This document shows positions 1 through 8,028 of a stretch of 64,000 nt of DNA, one piece after another. The stretch is from Candidatus Opimibacter iunctus (lineage in GTDB: Bacteria > Bacteroidota > Bacteroidia > Chitinophagales > Saprospiraceae). The DNA lies in the NCBI GenBank assembly GCA_016716665.1, contig JADJVH010000003.1, positions 186,001 through 250,000 on the forward strand. Direction: 5' to 3'. The notes beneath the pieces were generated by a model that worked only from the letters and a program-made list of their open reading frames with translations, was not told the origin of the DNA and searched no databases. How positions within the stretch are numbered: position 1 is the stretch's first letter; each line of letters starts with the position of its first letter. Both the position numbers and the translations under genes were made by a program.

Positions 1-170
1 AGTCGGTTGCCGATATCCTTGGTCAGGGTGGTCAGCCACTTGTAGGCTTGCATCTCTGTGTAGGTCTGGCGGTAGATGTCTTTGATAAAGAAGGCGGCGG
101 AATCCTGGGAGATCTGGGCAAAGCTCTGGGCTGAGAGGAGGCAGCAGAGGATGAGTAGTCGTATGGACAT
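1..170 (-). CDS. Partial N-terminus of secreted M28-type peptidase
   Basis: The ATG lies at 168-170 and the frame runs open off the left edge (56 complete codons). It begins with a signal peptide (MSIRLLILCCLLSAQSFAQ) and continues with a segment, IYRQTYTEMQAYKWLTTLTK, ending DIGNR. That pattern resembles the pre-catalytic start of Bacteroidota M28 zinc aminopeptidases, where a 'AY..L..L...IG.RL' segment follows the signal peptide. The catalytic part is outside the window, so the family assignment rests on this short stretch and is tentative. The presence of a secreted protein gene is more certain. Confidence 0.55.
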   Translation of the reverse strand, partial: MSIRLLILCCLLSAQSFAQISQDSAAFFIKDIYRQTYTEMQAYKWLTTLTKDIGNR

Positions 171-1186
171 AGGGAGGTAAATATAGGAAAAGGGCGGAAA
201 GGCAGAAGGGTGGAAGGGCGGAAGGGCTAAAGAGGCCGAAGGGGCAAATTTGCCCTCGTCCATTGCTGCTTCGCTCAATTCCCGATCCCTGTTTTCTCCA
301 ATCACTTGTTTCTTCGAAACATCATTCTTCCGAAATCCCGGGATACCAATAAATTATAAAGACTTGTGTGAATAAAATGGAGGCGAAGCCTTCATTTTAT
401 TCACACATCCACGTTGGTTCAAGTCTCCAGACTTGAATCCAATATCTGCTTGTCTCCTGACGAGCGGGTTAGATTCCAACCTGTCGCGTTTTGCCCCTAG
501 CCCCTAAATGGGGGTAAAATCTCTCTCCTGAAATACAAGACTTATAATTTTACTAATAATCACCTCGAATAGGCACCCGTCCTGTGCCCCAAAACTGTCC
601 GAGCTACAAGGAAGCCTTTTTCAGGCCTACGCTGCCCCCCTCCCCTGTTTTCCGCAAGCCCGCATGGCTAAACATGGAAATCGAGGGGCGACCTAAACAC
701 AACCTCGCCCGCACCCGCCCTTTTAGAAATCATCTCAAATTGGTAACCAACCTGTCTCGTTTCACCCCTAAATCCCCTGATGGTTCGACCTGCATTCGCT
801 CATCCTTGTGCTACAGCTCACCAACCAGGGGACCTTTTTCATTTTAATTGAATACAAAATAATCACCTCGAATAGGCACCCAACCTGTCGCGCTAAACTG
901 TCCGAGCAACACTAACGTCCTGTTTCATGCACTGACAAGACTCTATGTGGCACAACAATGGAAAGAAACAGCGCATGAAACACAAACAAGCGAGAAAGCA
1001 GACCAGGAAGCCAAACAAATGCCTGCTGGTGCAAGCGAGTTTTTAGCGCGACTAGATTTTTTGGTTACTTTTTTAGCGATGAAAAAAGTAACAGAAAAGC
1101 CCCTCGGGCAACGAGATCAAAAAATTCCCACCCCTCATGCAACCTATGCCCACCCCACTGCGTCTTAGCAGTGAACCAAGCCCACG
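171..1186. repeat. Repeat-rich intergenic region
   Basis: No convincing gene is seen over about 1 kb. From 181 to 245 there is a G/A-rich microsatellite of degenerate 'ggcggaaagggcag' units. A 20+20 nt hairpin with one mismatch lies at 365-407, followed by a REP-like copy at 415-467. A roughly 50-nt direct repeat (AATAATCACCTCGAATAGGC...CTGTCCGAGC) occurs at 555-604 and 858-907. An 11-bp stem-loop (GTTACTTTTTT / AAAAAAGTAAC) lies at 1064-1092, about 95 nt upstream of the sigma gene. Short open frames here (584-847, 947-1168) have no protein-like character. Confidence 0.7.
365..467 (+). repeat. Hairpin plus REP-like element, copy A
   Basis: A near-perfect inverted repeat (365-384 / 388-407, loop GAA, one mismatch) is followed 10 nt later by the REP-like core: GTTCAAGTCT CC AGACTTGAA, then ATATCTGCTTG and TCTCCTGACGAGCGG. 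The same two-part architecture recurs near 3618, 21991, 28943 and (inverted) 29752 and 20374. Confidence 0.8.
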
Positions 1187-1747
1187 GTGAACGAAGAACA
1201 ACTCATCAAAGGGTGCCTCCGCCGCGACCGGATCGCCCAGAAGTACTTCTATGATACATTCTCCCCGAGGATGTACCCGCTGTGCTGCCGGTATGTCAAG
1301 GATCCCGATGATGCAGAGGATGTCCTGGTCACAGCCTTTACCCATATCCTGGACAGGATAGGACAGTACCGCGGCGAGGGAAGCCTCGAGGGATGGATCA
1401 AACGGGTGGTGATCAATGAAGCCCTTTCCTTTCTAAGAAAGAAAAAGAACATGTACATGACCACGGCGATCGAAGATGTGGGGGTAGAACCTGTGTCACC
1501 TCATAGCCATGATCCCCTGGCAGAAGAGGACTTGCTCCGGATGATCGGCGAGCTTCCTGCCGGATACCGGGCCGTATTTAATATGTATGCCATCGATGGG
1601 TACAGTCATAAGGAGATAGCCACCCAACTCAATATCAGCGAAAACACATCCAAGTCTCAGTTGAGCCGCGCGCGGGTCTACCTGCAAAAACTGCTCGCTG
1701 CGCATGAACCATCACCAAAACAATTACGCCATGACATCATATCCTGA
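1187..1747 (+). CDS. RNA polymerase ECF sigma-70 family factor
   Basis: This is a 186-residue extracytoplasmic-function sigma factor beginning with GTG (GTG AAC GAA GAA). Region 2 is clear in the first ~95 residues (AQKYFYDTFSPRMYPLCCRY, then DAEDVLVTAFTHI and GSLEGWIKRVVINEAL). Region 4 lies at about 125-175 (LPAGYRAVFNMYAIDGYSHK, then SENTSKSQLSRAR, the recognition helix). Sigma-70 ECF factors direct RNA polymerase to a small regulon and are usually held by a membrane anti-sigma factor. The next gene overlaps its end and carries one membrane segment, matching that arrangement. Promoter targets cannot be read from the sequence. Confidence 0.93.
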   Translation: MNEEQLIKGCLRRDRIAQKYFYDTFSPRMYPLCCRYVKDPDDAEDVLVTAFTHILDRIGQYRGEGSLEGWIKRVVINEALSFLRKKKNMYMTTAIEDVGVEPVSPHSHDPLAEEDLLRMIGELPAGYRAVFNMYAIDGYSHKEIATQLNISENTSKSQLSRARVYLQKLLAAHEPSPKQLRHDIIS

Positions 1748-2543
1748 TCCATTATTTCGTGAAGGGCTCGAGCACTATCGCAAGCCTGCGCCTGCATCGG
1801 CATGGGAGCGGATTGAATCCGGCCTGGACAAGAAGAAGCATAAGAGTCCGTGGTTGAAAATAGCTGCCTGTCTTACTCTGTTGATAGCTACCATGTTCAT
1901 GCTTTTCCAACATAATCAAACTGATTCTACATTAGCTACAACTACTAAAAAATCTACAACAGTTACCTTGAATCCTGATGCTGCAATAACTGATGCGACA
2001 GGGAGGCAGGAGATAGGAGATAGGAAACAGGAGGCAGGAAATAGGGGGCAGGAGTCAGGAGATAGGAGGCGGGAGATAGTAAACAGGAAGCAGGAGGCAG
2101 GAGATAGGAAACAGGAGATAGGAGATAGGAAGCAGGGGGAAGATTTTGCACAACAGACACTCAATAAAAAACGGATTACGAATTCTTATCAGCTGACCAA
2201 TGTGCAGAAATCAGAAAGGATGGAAGAGTCAGTTAGTCCAAAAGTTGAAACTCCAATAGCATCGCTGAATGAAACTAATGAAAAAACAACCTCGCCAGCA
2301 CAATTAACTACTGTTGAAGAGAGAACGGATGTAGTAAGGGTAGATGCATCCACTGACACGCGTGGCACCAGCATCTCCTACAGCGCTGACATGGTCAATG
2401 AACGCTTTACAAAAAAAGAATGCGTAGCCGAAGCAACCCCGGAAAAGAAAAATGCGTCTGGTCTGCAGAAAGTCATTGAAAAAGGCCCTGGACCTGAAAA
2501 ACGAAGAATCGCTTCTCGGGGATCTCAGGGAAAAGAAAAATGA
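1731..2543 (+). CDS. Putative anti-sigma factor with repeat-derived linker
   Basis: I start it at 1731 (MTSYPDPLFREGLEHYRKP), overlapping the sigma stop by 17 nt; an in-frame ATG at 1704 lies deeper in the sigma gene. There is a short cytoplasmic N-terminus, one membrane helix (LKIAACLTLLIATMFMLF), then a periplasmic part. The linker (DNA about 1996-2150) is made of G/A-rich microsatellite units and reads as repeats of (R/D)RKQEIGD/QEAG. The final ~35 residues in this frame look unnatural. The +1 frame runs to a stop at 2590-2592 and reads SLKKALDLKNEESLLGDLRE followed by KKNDLLTINY, which looks like a genuine C-terminus. A frameshift, real or a sequencing error, is therefore likely between about 2436 and 2475. 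The role is inferred from position and topology. Confidence 0.65.
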   Translation: MTSYPDPLFREGLEHYRKPAPASAWERIESGLDKKKHKSPWLKIAACLTLLIATMFMLFQHNQTDSTLATTTKKSTTVTLNPDAAITDATGRQEIGDRKQEAGNRGQESGDRRREIVNRKQEAGDRKQEIGDRKQGEDFAQQTLNKKRITNSYQLTNVQKSERMEESVSPKVETPIASLNETNEKTTSPAQLTTVEERTDVVRVDASTDTRGTSISYSADMVNERFTKKECVAEATPEKKNASGLQKVIEKGPGPEKRRIASRGSQGKEK

Positions 2544-2604
2544 CTTGCTGACCATCAACTATCCCGCTAAGAAACGGGAGACAAACAAATAACAAACTCG
2601 ATCC

Positions 2605-3606
2605 ATGAAAAAAGCAATTGTACTCACTACCCTATTGATCACCGCGGTGGGCATGACCCGGGCGCAGCAAGCAGATACGGTCACCGTGGACCTGGCACGC
2701 ACGAGCAAGATCGTCTTTACGATGCAGGACCGCAGCGACCTGGAGCAACTGGAGCAGTATGACTTTGATGCGTTATTCAGTGATATACTCAGCAAGCTCG
2801 AGAGTGGGGATACCCTTGTGGATCCTGCCATTGATTCGACACTAATCAATGCATCGCCTTCTGACTACTATGAGAATGATGGTGATGATGACTGGGATGA
2901 CGATGACGACGATGACTGGGATGATGATAACGACTGTGACCATGATGACTGGGATCACCATCATGACAAAGTGTGGCAGTCCTTCAACTTTGACTTTGGG
3001 ATCAACAACTACCTGGAGGATGGTTCCTTTCCGGATTACAGTGGTGCACAGTATACCGTGCGTCCATGGGGGTCATGGTATGTGGGGCTCAATTCGATCT
3101 TACATACCGATGTGAGTCAGAAATTCTTCATTGAGTGGGGCTTTGGTGTAAGTTGGTACAACTTCAAGTTCCAGGAAGACAACACCCTCGTCACCAAGAC
3201 ACCAGTCGCGACCATCTTTACCGAAGATCAGCGTCCGCTCGACTTTGAAAAGGCCAAGCTGGAAGCCACCTATCTCAATGTCTCCATCATCCCGATGTAT
3301 GCCTTTGGCGACAACCATCATCACAGCCGCTGGAACCATCATGGCCATGACTCCTTCCGTATCGGTATCGGCCCTTATGCCGGCTACCGCGTGGAGAGCC
3401 ATTCCAAGTTGGTCTACAACGAGGACGGTGATACCGAAGTAGAAAAAGAAAAAGACAACTTCTACCTCAACAACTTCCGCTACGGGCTGCGCCTGCAGTT
3501 AGGCACCCAGGGTATCGAGTTCTTTACGGCTTATGATTTGAATCCGTTGTTTGCCACGGGTAAGGGGCCGGATTTGCATGCGATAACGTTTGGCATCGTT
3601 TTCTAA
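2605..3606 (+). CDS. Predicted outer-membrane beta-barrel protein with Asp/His-rich insert
   Basis: This 333-residue protein has a cleavable signal peptide (MKKAIVLTTLLITAVGMTRA). A region of about 80 residues is followed by a strikingly acidic Asp/His tract at about residues 88-118 (repeated DDDWDDD, then DHDDWDHHHDK). The remainder alternates aromatic and polar residues and ends in an aromatic residue (HAITFGIVF), as outer-membrane barrels do. A second His cluster (NHHHSRWNHHGHD) lies near residue 240. It is the third gene of the sigma / anti-sigma set, so it may be the output or sensed protein. The Asp/His clusters could bind divalent metal, but that is inference; no enzyme motif is visible. 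Confidence 0.75.
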   Translation: MKKAIVLTTLLITAVGMTRAQQADTVTVDLARTSKIVFTMQDRSDLEQLEQYDFDALFSDILSKLESGDTLVDPAIDSTLINASPSDYYENDGDDDWDDDDDDDWDDDNDCDHDDWDHHHDKVWQSFNFDFGINNYLEDGSFPDYSGAQYTVRPWGSWYVGLNSILHTDVSQKFFIEWGFGVSWYNFKFQEDNTLVTKTPVATIFTEDQRPLDFEKAKLEATYLNVSIIPMYAFGDNHHHSRWNHHGHDSFRIGIGPYAGYRVESHSKLVYNEDGDTEVEKEKDNFYLNNFRYGLRLQLGTQGIEFFTAYDLNPLFATGKGPDLHAITFGIVF

Positions 3607-5077
3607 AAGAAAATATTTATAAAAAGAAAATGCAGGCTACGCCTGCATTTTCTTTTTATAGCATAATCGCTGGTTCAAGTGGCGCCTACTGCGCCATCAA
3701 GCCTGCGGCATGATCTCCTTAGACTTGAACCCCATATATGCACGTCTCCTGACGAGCGGAGTGGATCCTCTGCCATGCAAAACGCAGTTTTGCCAGCAGG
3801 CGAAGCCACTGACATTCATTAGGAAGTATGGCCCGATGATGACACTATCTCCAGTCCCATGCCTTCTGCCTCGACACTGTGATCTCCGTCCCCCGGCCCT
3901 GCGGGCCTGTGGGGGACCCAACTCGCTGGTACAAGTGGCGCCAGTTGCGCCATCAAGCCTGCGGCATGATCTCCTTCGACTTGAACCTAATATATGCTCA
4001 TCTCCCTTTGGTTGTCGTAGCTATTAATGAGTCCTACGCCCACCCATTAAGGTGGCTATGTCCTCTAATAGCGGAGACAACTGACGAGATAGGCGAATCC
4101 TCTGTCATGCAAAACGCAGTTTTGCTGGCAGGCGAATCCACCGATATCTTTTAGGAGGTCGGACCTGAGCATGACACTATCTCCAGTCCCGTGCCTTCTA
4201 CCTCGCCACTGTGATCACCGTCCCACTGGCCCTGCGGGCCTGTGGGGGACCCCGGGTCTAAAACACACCGGGTTAACATATACCAGCCCTTCAGGCCTTT
4301 TAGAAAGCAACACTTAACTCAATTTTCAAGGAATGAATTCCCTGGTCACAAAAGCTGCCGTGCCTATGGCACCCTCGCTGGTTCAAGTCTCCAGACTTGA
4401 ACCTAATATATGCTCGTCTCCTGACGAGCGGAGTGATTCACATGCCTCGCAAAACGCAGTTTTGCAGGCAGGCGAAGCTTCGACATCTCGCATCCGGCTA
4501 TGCAGCACTATCCTGCTTAGGCCTCATTGGCCTCGATTGCTGAGCTGCGCCGCACTGAGCGGGAGAACGAGGCAGTGCGATAGGCAGTCGAAGTGTAGCA
4601 CATGGCTGCGCGTATGCAGGTCGAAGCATAGCCTCCTCGGCATCTTCAGCCATTTATTTTCCATTTTTTTGAAAGAATCCTTATATTTCGCTACCCAATG
4701 CAAAACCCATCCCCACCCAGGAATAGGTTTTCATCATGAATTCTGAAGTAATGCTACCTCAGAATGGAAGGGAGTCTTTTCTTGATTCCTCCATTATGAT
4801 AGATTAAATAACAGTGTTTTATAATAGCAGAGTTAAATGAAAAAGAAATCTATGTTTAGAAGGGAGAAAGTAAATTAGAAATGGACCGGAAGGGGAATTG
4901 AATAACAACTAGAAATATGTAGCCATAAGTAATTAAACATATGTAAAACAGATAAAGCCTTTGATAAATTCTTATTCCCTTTACATTGTAACAGCCAGAT
5001 ATAAAAGATTAGCTTAATTTACTAATTTTGATCTAATAACATAAAACATAAAGCAGTATATTCAAAATATAGTCACA
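3607..5077. repeat. Repeat-rich intergenic region
   Basis: No credible gene is seen over about 1.47 kb. It holds a perfect 20+20 nt hairpin (3618-3660) at the end of the barrel gene and REP-like copies at 3672-3759, about 3928-4010 and 4380-4431. The first two have an inserted 'GGCGCC..TGCGCC' segment between the arms. A roughly 168-nt direct duplication lies at 3751-3918 and 4083-4252 (shared GCAAAACGCAGTTTTGC hairpin, CACTATCTCCAGTCCC, CCCTGCGGGCCTGTGGGGGA). From about 4745 the sequence becomes markedly AT-rich, marking the left edge of the island. Confidence 0.7.
3618..3660 (+). terminator. Hairpin terminator-like palindrome
   Basis: A perfect 20-bp stem (3618-3637 / 3641-3660) with a TAC loop starts 12 nt after the stop of the barrel gene. 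The arms are A-rich then GCAGGC / GCCTGC. The position suits transcription termination; it also forms the leading half of a hairpin plus REP unit. Confidence 0.7.
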
Positions 5078-5842
5078 ATGAGAATTTACAATGTTGAACT
5101 TATAATATCTGGTCCTGTTACAACAAAACATATAATAAATTTTGACACAGAAAAAGAGATAGATTTAGGCAATGTATTTCGCAGCGACATCTTAATAAAA
5201 AAGCATCTACAAGGCTTTACTATTTCTACAACCGTATATACTGCCAACCAAGATAGGGCTCATAAAGTTGCATTACTTTTCATTGGGAAAATGCTTGACG
5301 TTCTATCAATGAAAACAAATTTACAATTGAATGTAAGCCTAAATGAATATAGACAATTTGCAAATAGAAGTATTATTAAAGCAGTAATAGAGGAGGAGGA
5401 ATTTAGATATTGTTTTGACTTAGCCAGACAGTTAAATTTATATGAAAATAAACTTTTAAGAGCATTTAGTTGGTATAGAAAAGGCCTTTATACCGAAGAC
5501 CCTTTTGACAAATTCCTTGCCTTTTGGAACTCAATTAGTGTGGTGGCAGATGGTTATTGTAACGACAATGAAAGAACAAAGCTCGGAACTGTAAATCGCA
5601 TATATGACTGCTTTATAACCCTATGGGGAGATCTTCCAAAGTGGGAATACATTAATGGATATGATCGTTGGATAAATGATAATAACGAGGTTAGAAATAA
5701 AATTGCCCATGGCGGTGTTACTGTAGATATCCATTATATAGAAAACGTACTTAATCAATTAGAAACAGTTCAAAATGTAGCATATAAATTTTTAACGCAA
5801 TGGGCAAACAGATTGGATAGAAGTATAGTACAGTTAGCGTGA
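5078..5842 (+). CDS. HEPN-domain protein (MauJ/ApeA-like HEPN)
   Basis: The protein has 254 residues and no signal peptide. The C-terminal half (about 130-245) is helical. It carries R206-N-K-I-A-H211, the R-x4-H signature of HEPN domains, preceded by an aromatic-rich helix (DKFLAFWNSISVV). HEPN families include metal-independent RNases found in toxin-antitoxin, abortive-infection and CRISPR effectors, but also non-catalytic versions. The N-terminal ~125 residues are not recognised. It is AT-rich like the following genes, with 108 nt to the methyltransferase relic and no overlap, so co-transcription is uncertain. It opens an apparent defence island, which supports an anti-phage or toxin role by association only. 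Confidence 0.65.
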   Translation: MRIYNVELIISGPVTTKHIINFDTEKEIDLGNVFRSDILIKKHLQGFTISTTVYTANQDRAHKVALLFIGKMLDVLSMKTNLQLNVSLNEYRQFANRSIIKAVIEEEEFRYCFDLARQLNLYENKLLRAFSWYRKGLYTEDPFDKFLAFWNSISVVADGYCNDNERTKLGTVNRIYDCFITLWGDLPKWEYINGYDRWINDNNEVRNKIAHGGVTVDIHYIENVLNQLETVQNVAYKFLTQWANRLDRSIVQLA

Positions 5843-5950
5843 CAAACATATTTGCAATGAGTAAATTTATATGCACTATAGACTCTTTTATATTTAGAGG
5901 AAGTTCAGATTACATAGTGTATATTAGTCTGAAAAGTTTAAATACATCTT

Positions 5951-6750
5951 ATGCATAATATCAAGATAAATCCATTTTTAAAATGGGCCGGTTCAAAAAG
6001 ACTATACTTGGAATATTTGTCTTTACATATACCAACTAACTTTAATAAATATTACGAGCCTTTTCTAGGGGGCGGTTCAATGTTTTTCATGATTCAACCA
6101 GAACATGCAATATTAGGAGACATATCCTCAGATCTTATTAATACATATTTACAAGTAAGTAAAAATGTAAATCCTATAATAAGATACCTAAATAAATATA
6201 GTGGCACTAAAAGTGAATTTTATCAAGTTCGTAACAATAGAAGTAAAGGAAATATAAAACGTGCGGCAGAGTTTATATATATAAAACCTGCTGGAATGGT
6301 CTATATCGTGTTAATAACCAAGGTCAATTTAATGTTCCATATGGCCTGCAGACAAAAAAAATAAACTTTAATTATTTTAATTTAAAACAATGTTCAAATT
6401 TACTAAATAAAAAACATATCCGAATTCTTAATGACGATTTTGAAACTATAGTTAAAGATGCAGTATCAAACGATTTAATTTATTTCGACCCGCCGTATGT
6501 GACAACTCATAATAATAATGGTTTTTTAGAATATAATGAAAATATATTTTCCTGGAAAGATCAGGAAAGACTATACAAGATAGCAATTAAATTAAAAGAA
6601 AAAGGGTGTCATGTTATAATTTCAAATGCCAATCATTATTCAATAAAAGATCTATATGCAGACTTCAAAATTACAGAATTTGAAAGAAAAAGCACATTAG
6701 CATCCAATCCTACAAAAAGAAGGATGGTTTCTGAATTGATAATTACATAG
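5951..6750 (+). pseudogene. D12-class N6-adenine DNA methyltransferase, frameshifted
   Basis: Two frames together give a complete Dam-like enzyme. The first (5951 to about 6284) has FLKWAGSKR and the SAM-binding PFLGGGSMFF. The second (about 6286-6750) resumes with TCWNGLYRVNNQGQFNVPYG, then the catalytic motif IV DPPYVTTHNNNGF, and ends RRMVSELIIT. The break is at the A/T tract around 6272-6288: loss of one base, or four, restores a family-like reading FIY-I-(N/K)-T-C-W-N-G. As written, translation stops at 6362-6364 before motif IV, so the product would be inactive. D12 enzymes methylate adenine in restriction-modification or orphan settings. No cognate endonuclease is next to it. A sequencing indel is an equally possible explanation. 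Confidence 0.85.
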
Positions 6751-6871
6751 TAATAATTATAGTAACATGTTTATAATTAACAAATATAAAATACATATTT
6801 TAAATATATTTGTACATAGGTTACTTAATTAATATCTCACATGTATTATAAAAAATAATTTTCTATACAAA

Positions 6872-8023
6872 ATGACAAGATTTTTCGTTATATCAGATCT
6901 GCATTGCAAACATTTAGAAAAAGATTCTCATGAAGATGATCATTTTCAATTATATTCTAATAAGCTCCGTAAACCGAAAGAAAAGCATCCTATAGAATCG
7001 TTGCTTACATTTCTTATCGAAAAAGACATAAAAGCTGATTATTTAATTTGCCCTGGTGACTTAGCTGATAAAATAGATACCCAAGGCTTAATATCTGGAT
7101 ATAATTTTTTAAATGAAGTATCAAATATCTTAAAAAGTAAGATGATTTTTTTAACCACTGGCAATCATGATATTGATTTATATTTAAATCACAAAGAATA
7201 TAGTGACAAATTCTATATAACAAAAAATTTTCATGCCCACTATCCAATTGAAAACAAGACACTAAATGATAATTACTGGTTAGATAACTTTTACCTATAC
7301 GAAGATGAAAAATTGATCCTTGTTAATTTAAATAGCTCAAAAAACATATTGCCTGATTCCGTTAACATTGATGAAGAAACAATAAATAAATTAAAAGAAT
7401 CAATTTCAAAAATAAAAGGTGATAAAATAAGAATTTTTTTATGTCATCATCATCCAATAAAATTCTCTAATTATTCCGTAAAATACAAGGATAATGACGT
7501 TATAGATAATGGGGATGTTTTATTAGATATATTATCAAGAAATAAATTCAATTTATTAATTCATGGTCATAAACATATACCAAGAATTAACGTATATGAC
7601 AATGTTAATATTTTCTGTGCAGGAAGCTTTTCCTGTTTGCATAATGTTATTTCAAGTGGCGGTAAAACAGTTTTCCATTTAATCGAAATTGATGACAATA
7701 TTAATATGTCAAATTTTCGATGCCAGATTAAAACTTACGAAAATTCTATGACAGCTGGTTGGCGATATTCCATAGATAACAAATATTTTCCTGCTATTAC
7801 AGGATTAGGCGCCAATATTGATATCCCTAAAATTTCAAAACAAATTAATTCCATCATTCAAGAATACCTAGAGTGGGAAGATATTATTAAATCTTTTCCT
7901 GATTTAAAGTATTTAAATCCTAAGCAACAAGACGAATTGGAATCAGAATTGAAATCCAAATTCAATATACATTATTATTCGACTACCCCAGGACTTATAC
8001 CTAATAGATTAATAAAGGCATAA
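6872..8023 (+). CDS. Calcineurin-like metallophosphoesterase (gene 1 of candidate system)
   Basis: The 383-residue protein has the full metallophosphoesterase motif set: D9-x-H11, G62-D63-L-A-D66, G97-N98-H99-D100, H192-H193-H194 and G232-H233-K-H235. These residues build the two-metal site of the superfamily (3'-5' nuclease, cyclic-nucleotide or protein phosphatases). There is no signal peptide, so it acts in the cytoplasm. The last ~110 residues extend past the core and may contact a partner. Its stop lies 5 nt before the ATPase start. A TATATTTG box at 6805-6812 fits the Bacteroidota -7 consensus TAnnTTTG and would give a leader of about 55 nt, but no convincing -33 box is present and AT-rich DNA makes chance likely. 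The substrate is not predictable from sequence. Confidence 0.85.
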   Translation: MTRFFVISDLHCKHLEKDSHEDDHFQLYSNKLRKPKEKHPIESLLTFLIEKDIKADYLICPGDLADKIDTQGLISGYNFLNEVSNILKSKMIFLTTGNHDIDLYLNHKEYSDKFYITKNFHAHYPIENKTLNDNYWLDNFYLYEDEKLILVNLNSSKNILPDSVNIDEETINKLKESISKIKGDKIRIFLCHHHPIKFSNYSVKYKDNDVIDNGDVLLDILSRNKFNLLIHGHKHIPRINVYDNVNIFCAGSFSCLHNVISSGGKTVFHLIEIDDNINMSNFRCQIKTYENSMTAGWRYSIDNKYFPAITGLGANIDIPKISKQINSIIQEYLEWEDIIKSFPDLKYLNPKQQDELESELKSKFNIHYYSTTPGLIPNRLIKA

Positions 8024-8028
8024 ATAAC

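Noticed and set aside
415..440. GGTTCAAGTC-like T-arm sequence suggesting tRNA genes at several intergenic places
   Set aside because: The match is only to the T-arm. No acceptor, D or anticodon arms surround any copy, and the sequence is the left arm of the REP-like palindrome.
584..847. Open frame of 87 codons in the left spacer
   Set aside because: It spans the interval between two 50-nt repeats, is Pro/Arg-rich with no protein-like pattern, and has no start context.
1064..1092. Riboswitch or attenuator upstream of the sigma gene
   Set aside because: A simple 11-bp A/T stem only; no conserved aptamer-like structure could be drawn.
947..1168. Open frame of 73 codons upstream of the sigma gene
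   Set aside because: Its centre is the GTTACTTTTTT hairpin, and similar readings arise wherever this hairpin sequence is translated. No conserved protein character.
2849..3115. Met/Thr-rich open frame inside the barrel gene
   Set aside because: It is the out-of-frame reading of the GAT/GAC Asp tract of the real gene at 2605.
3618..4431. Possible CRISPR array in the repeat field
   Set aside because: Repeats are irregularly spaced, of mixed type, differ in sequence and lack uniform spacers; no cas genes are present.
6805..6812. TATATTTG as promoter of the candidate operon
   Set aside because: It fits the -7 consensus but there is no -33 box at the right distance and such boxes are common by chance in DNA this AT-rich. 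Not listed as a separate feature.
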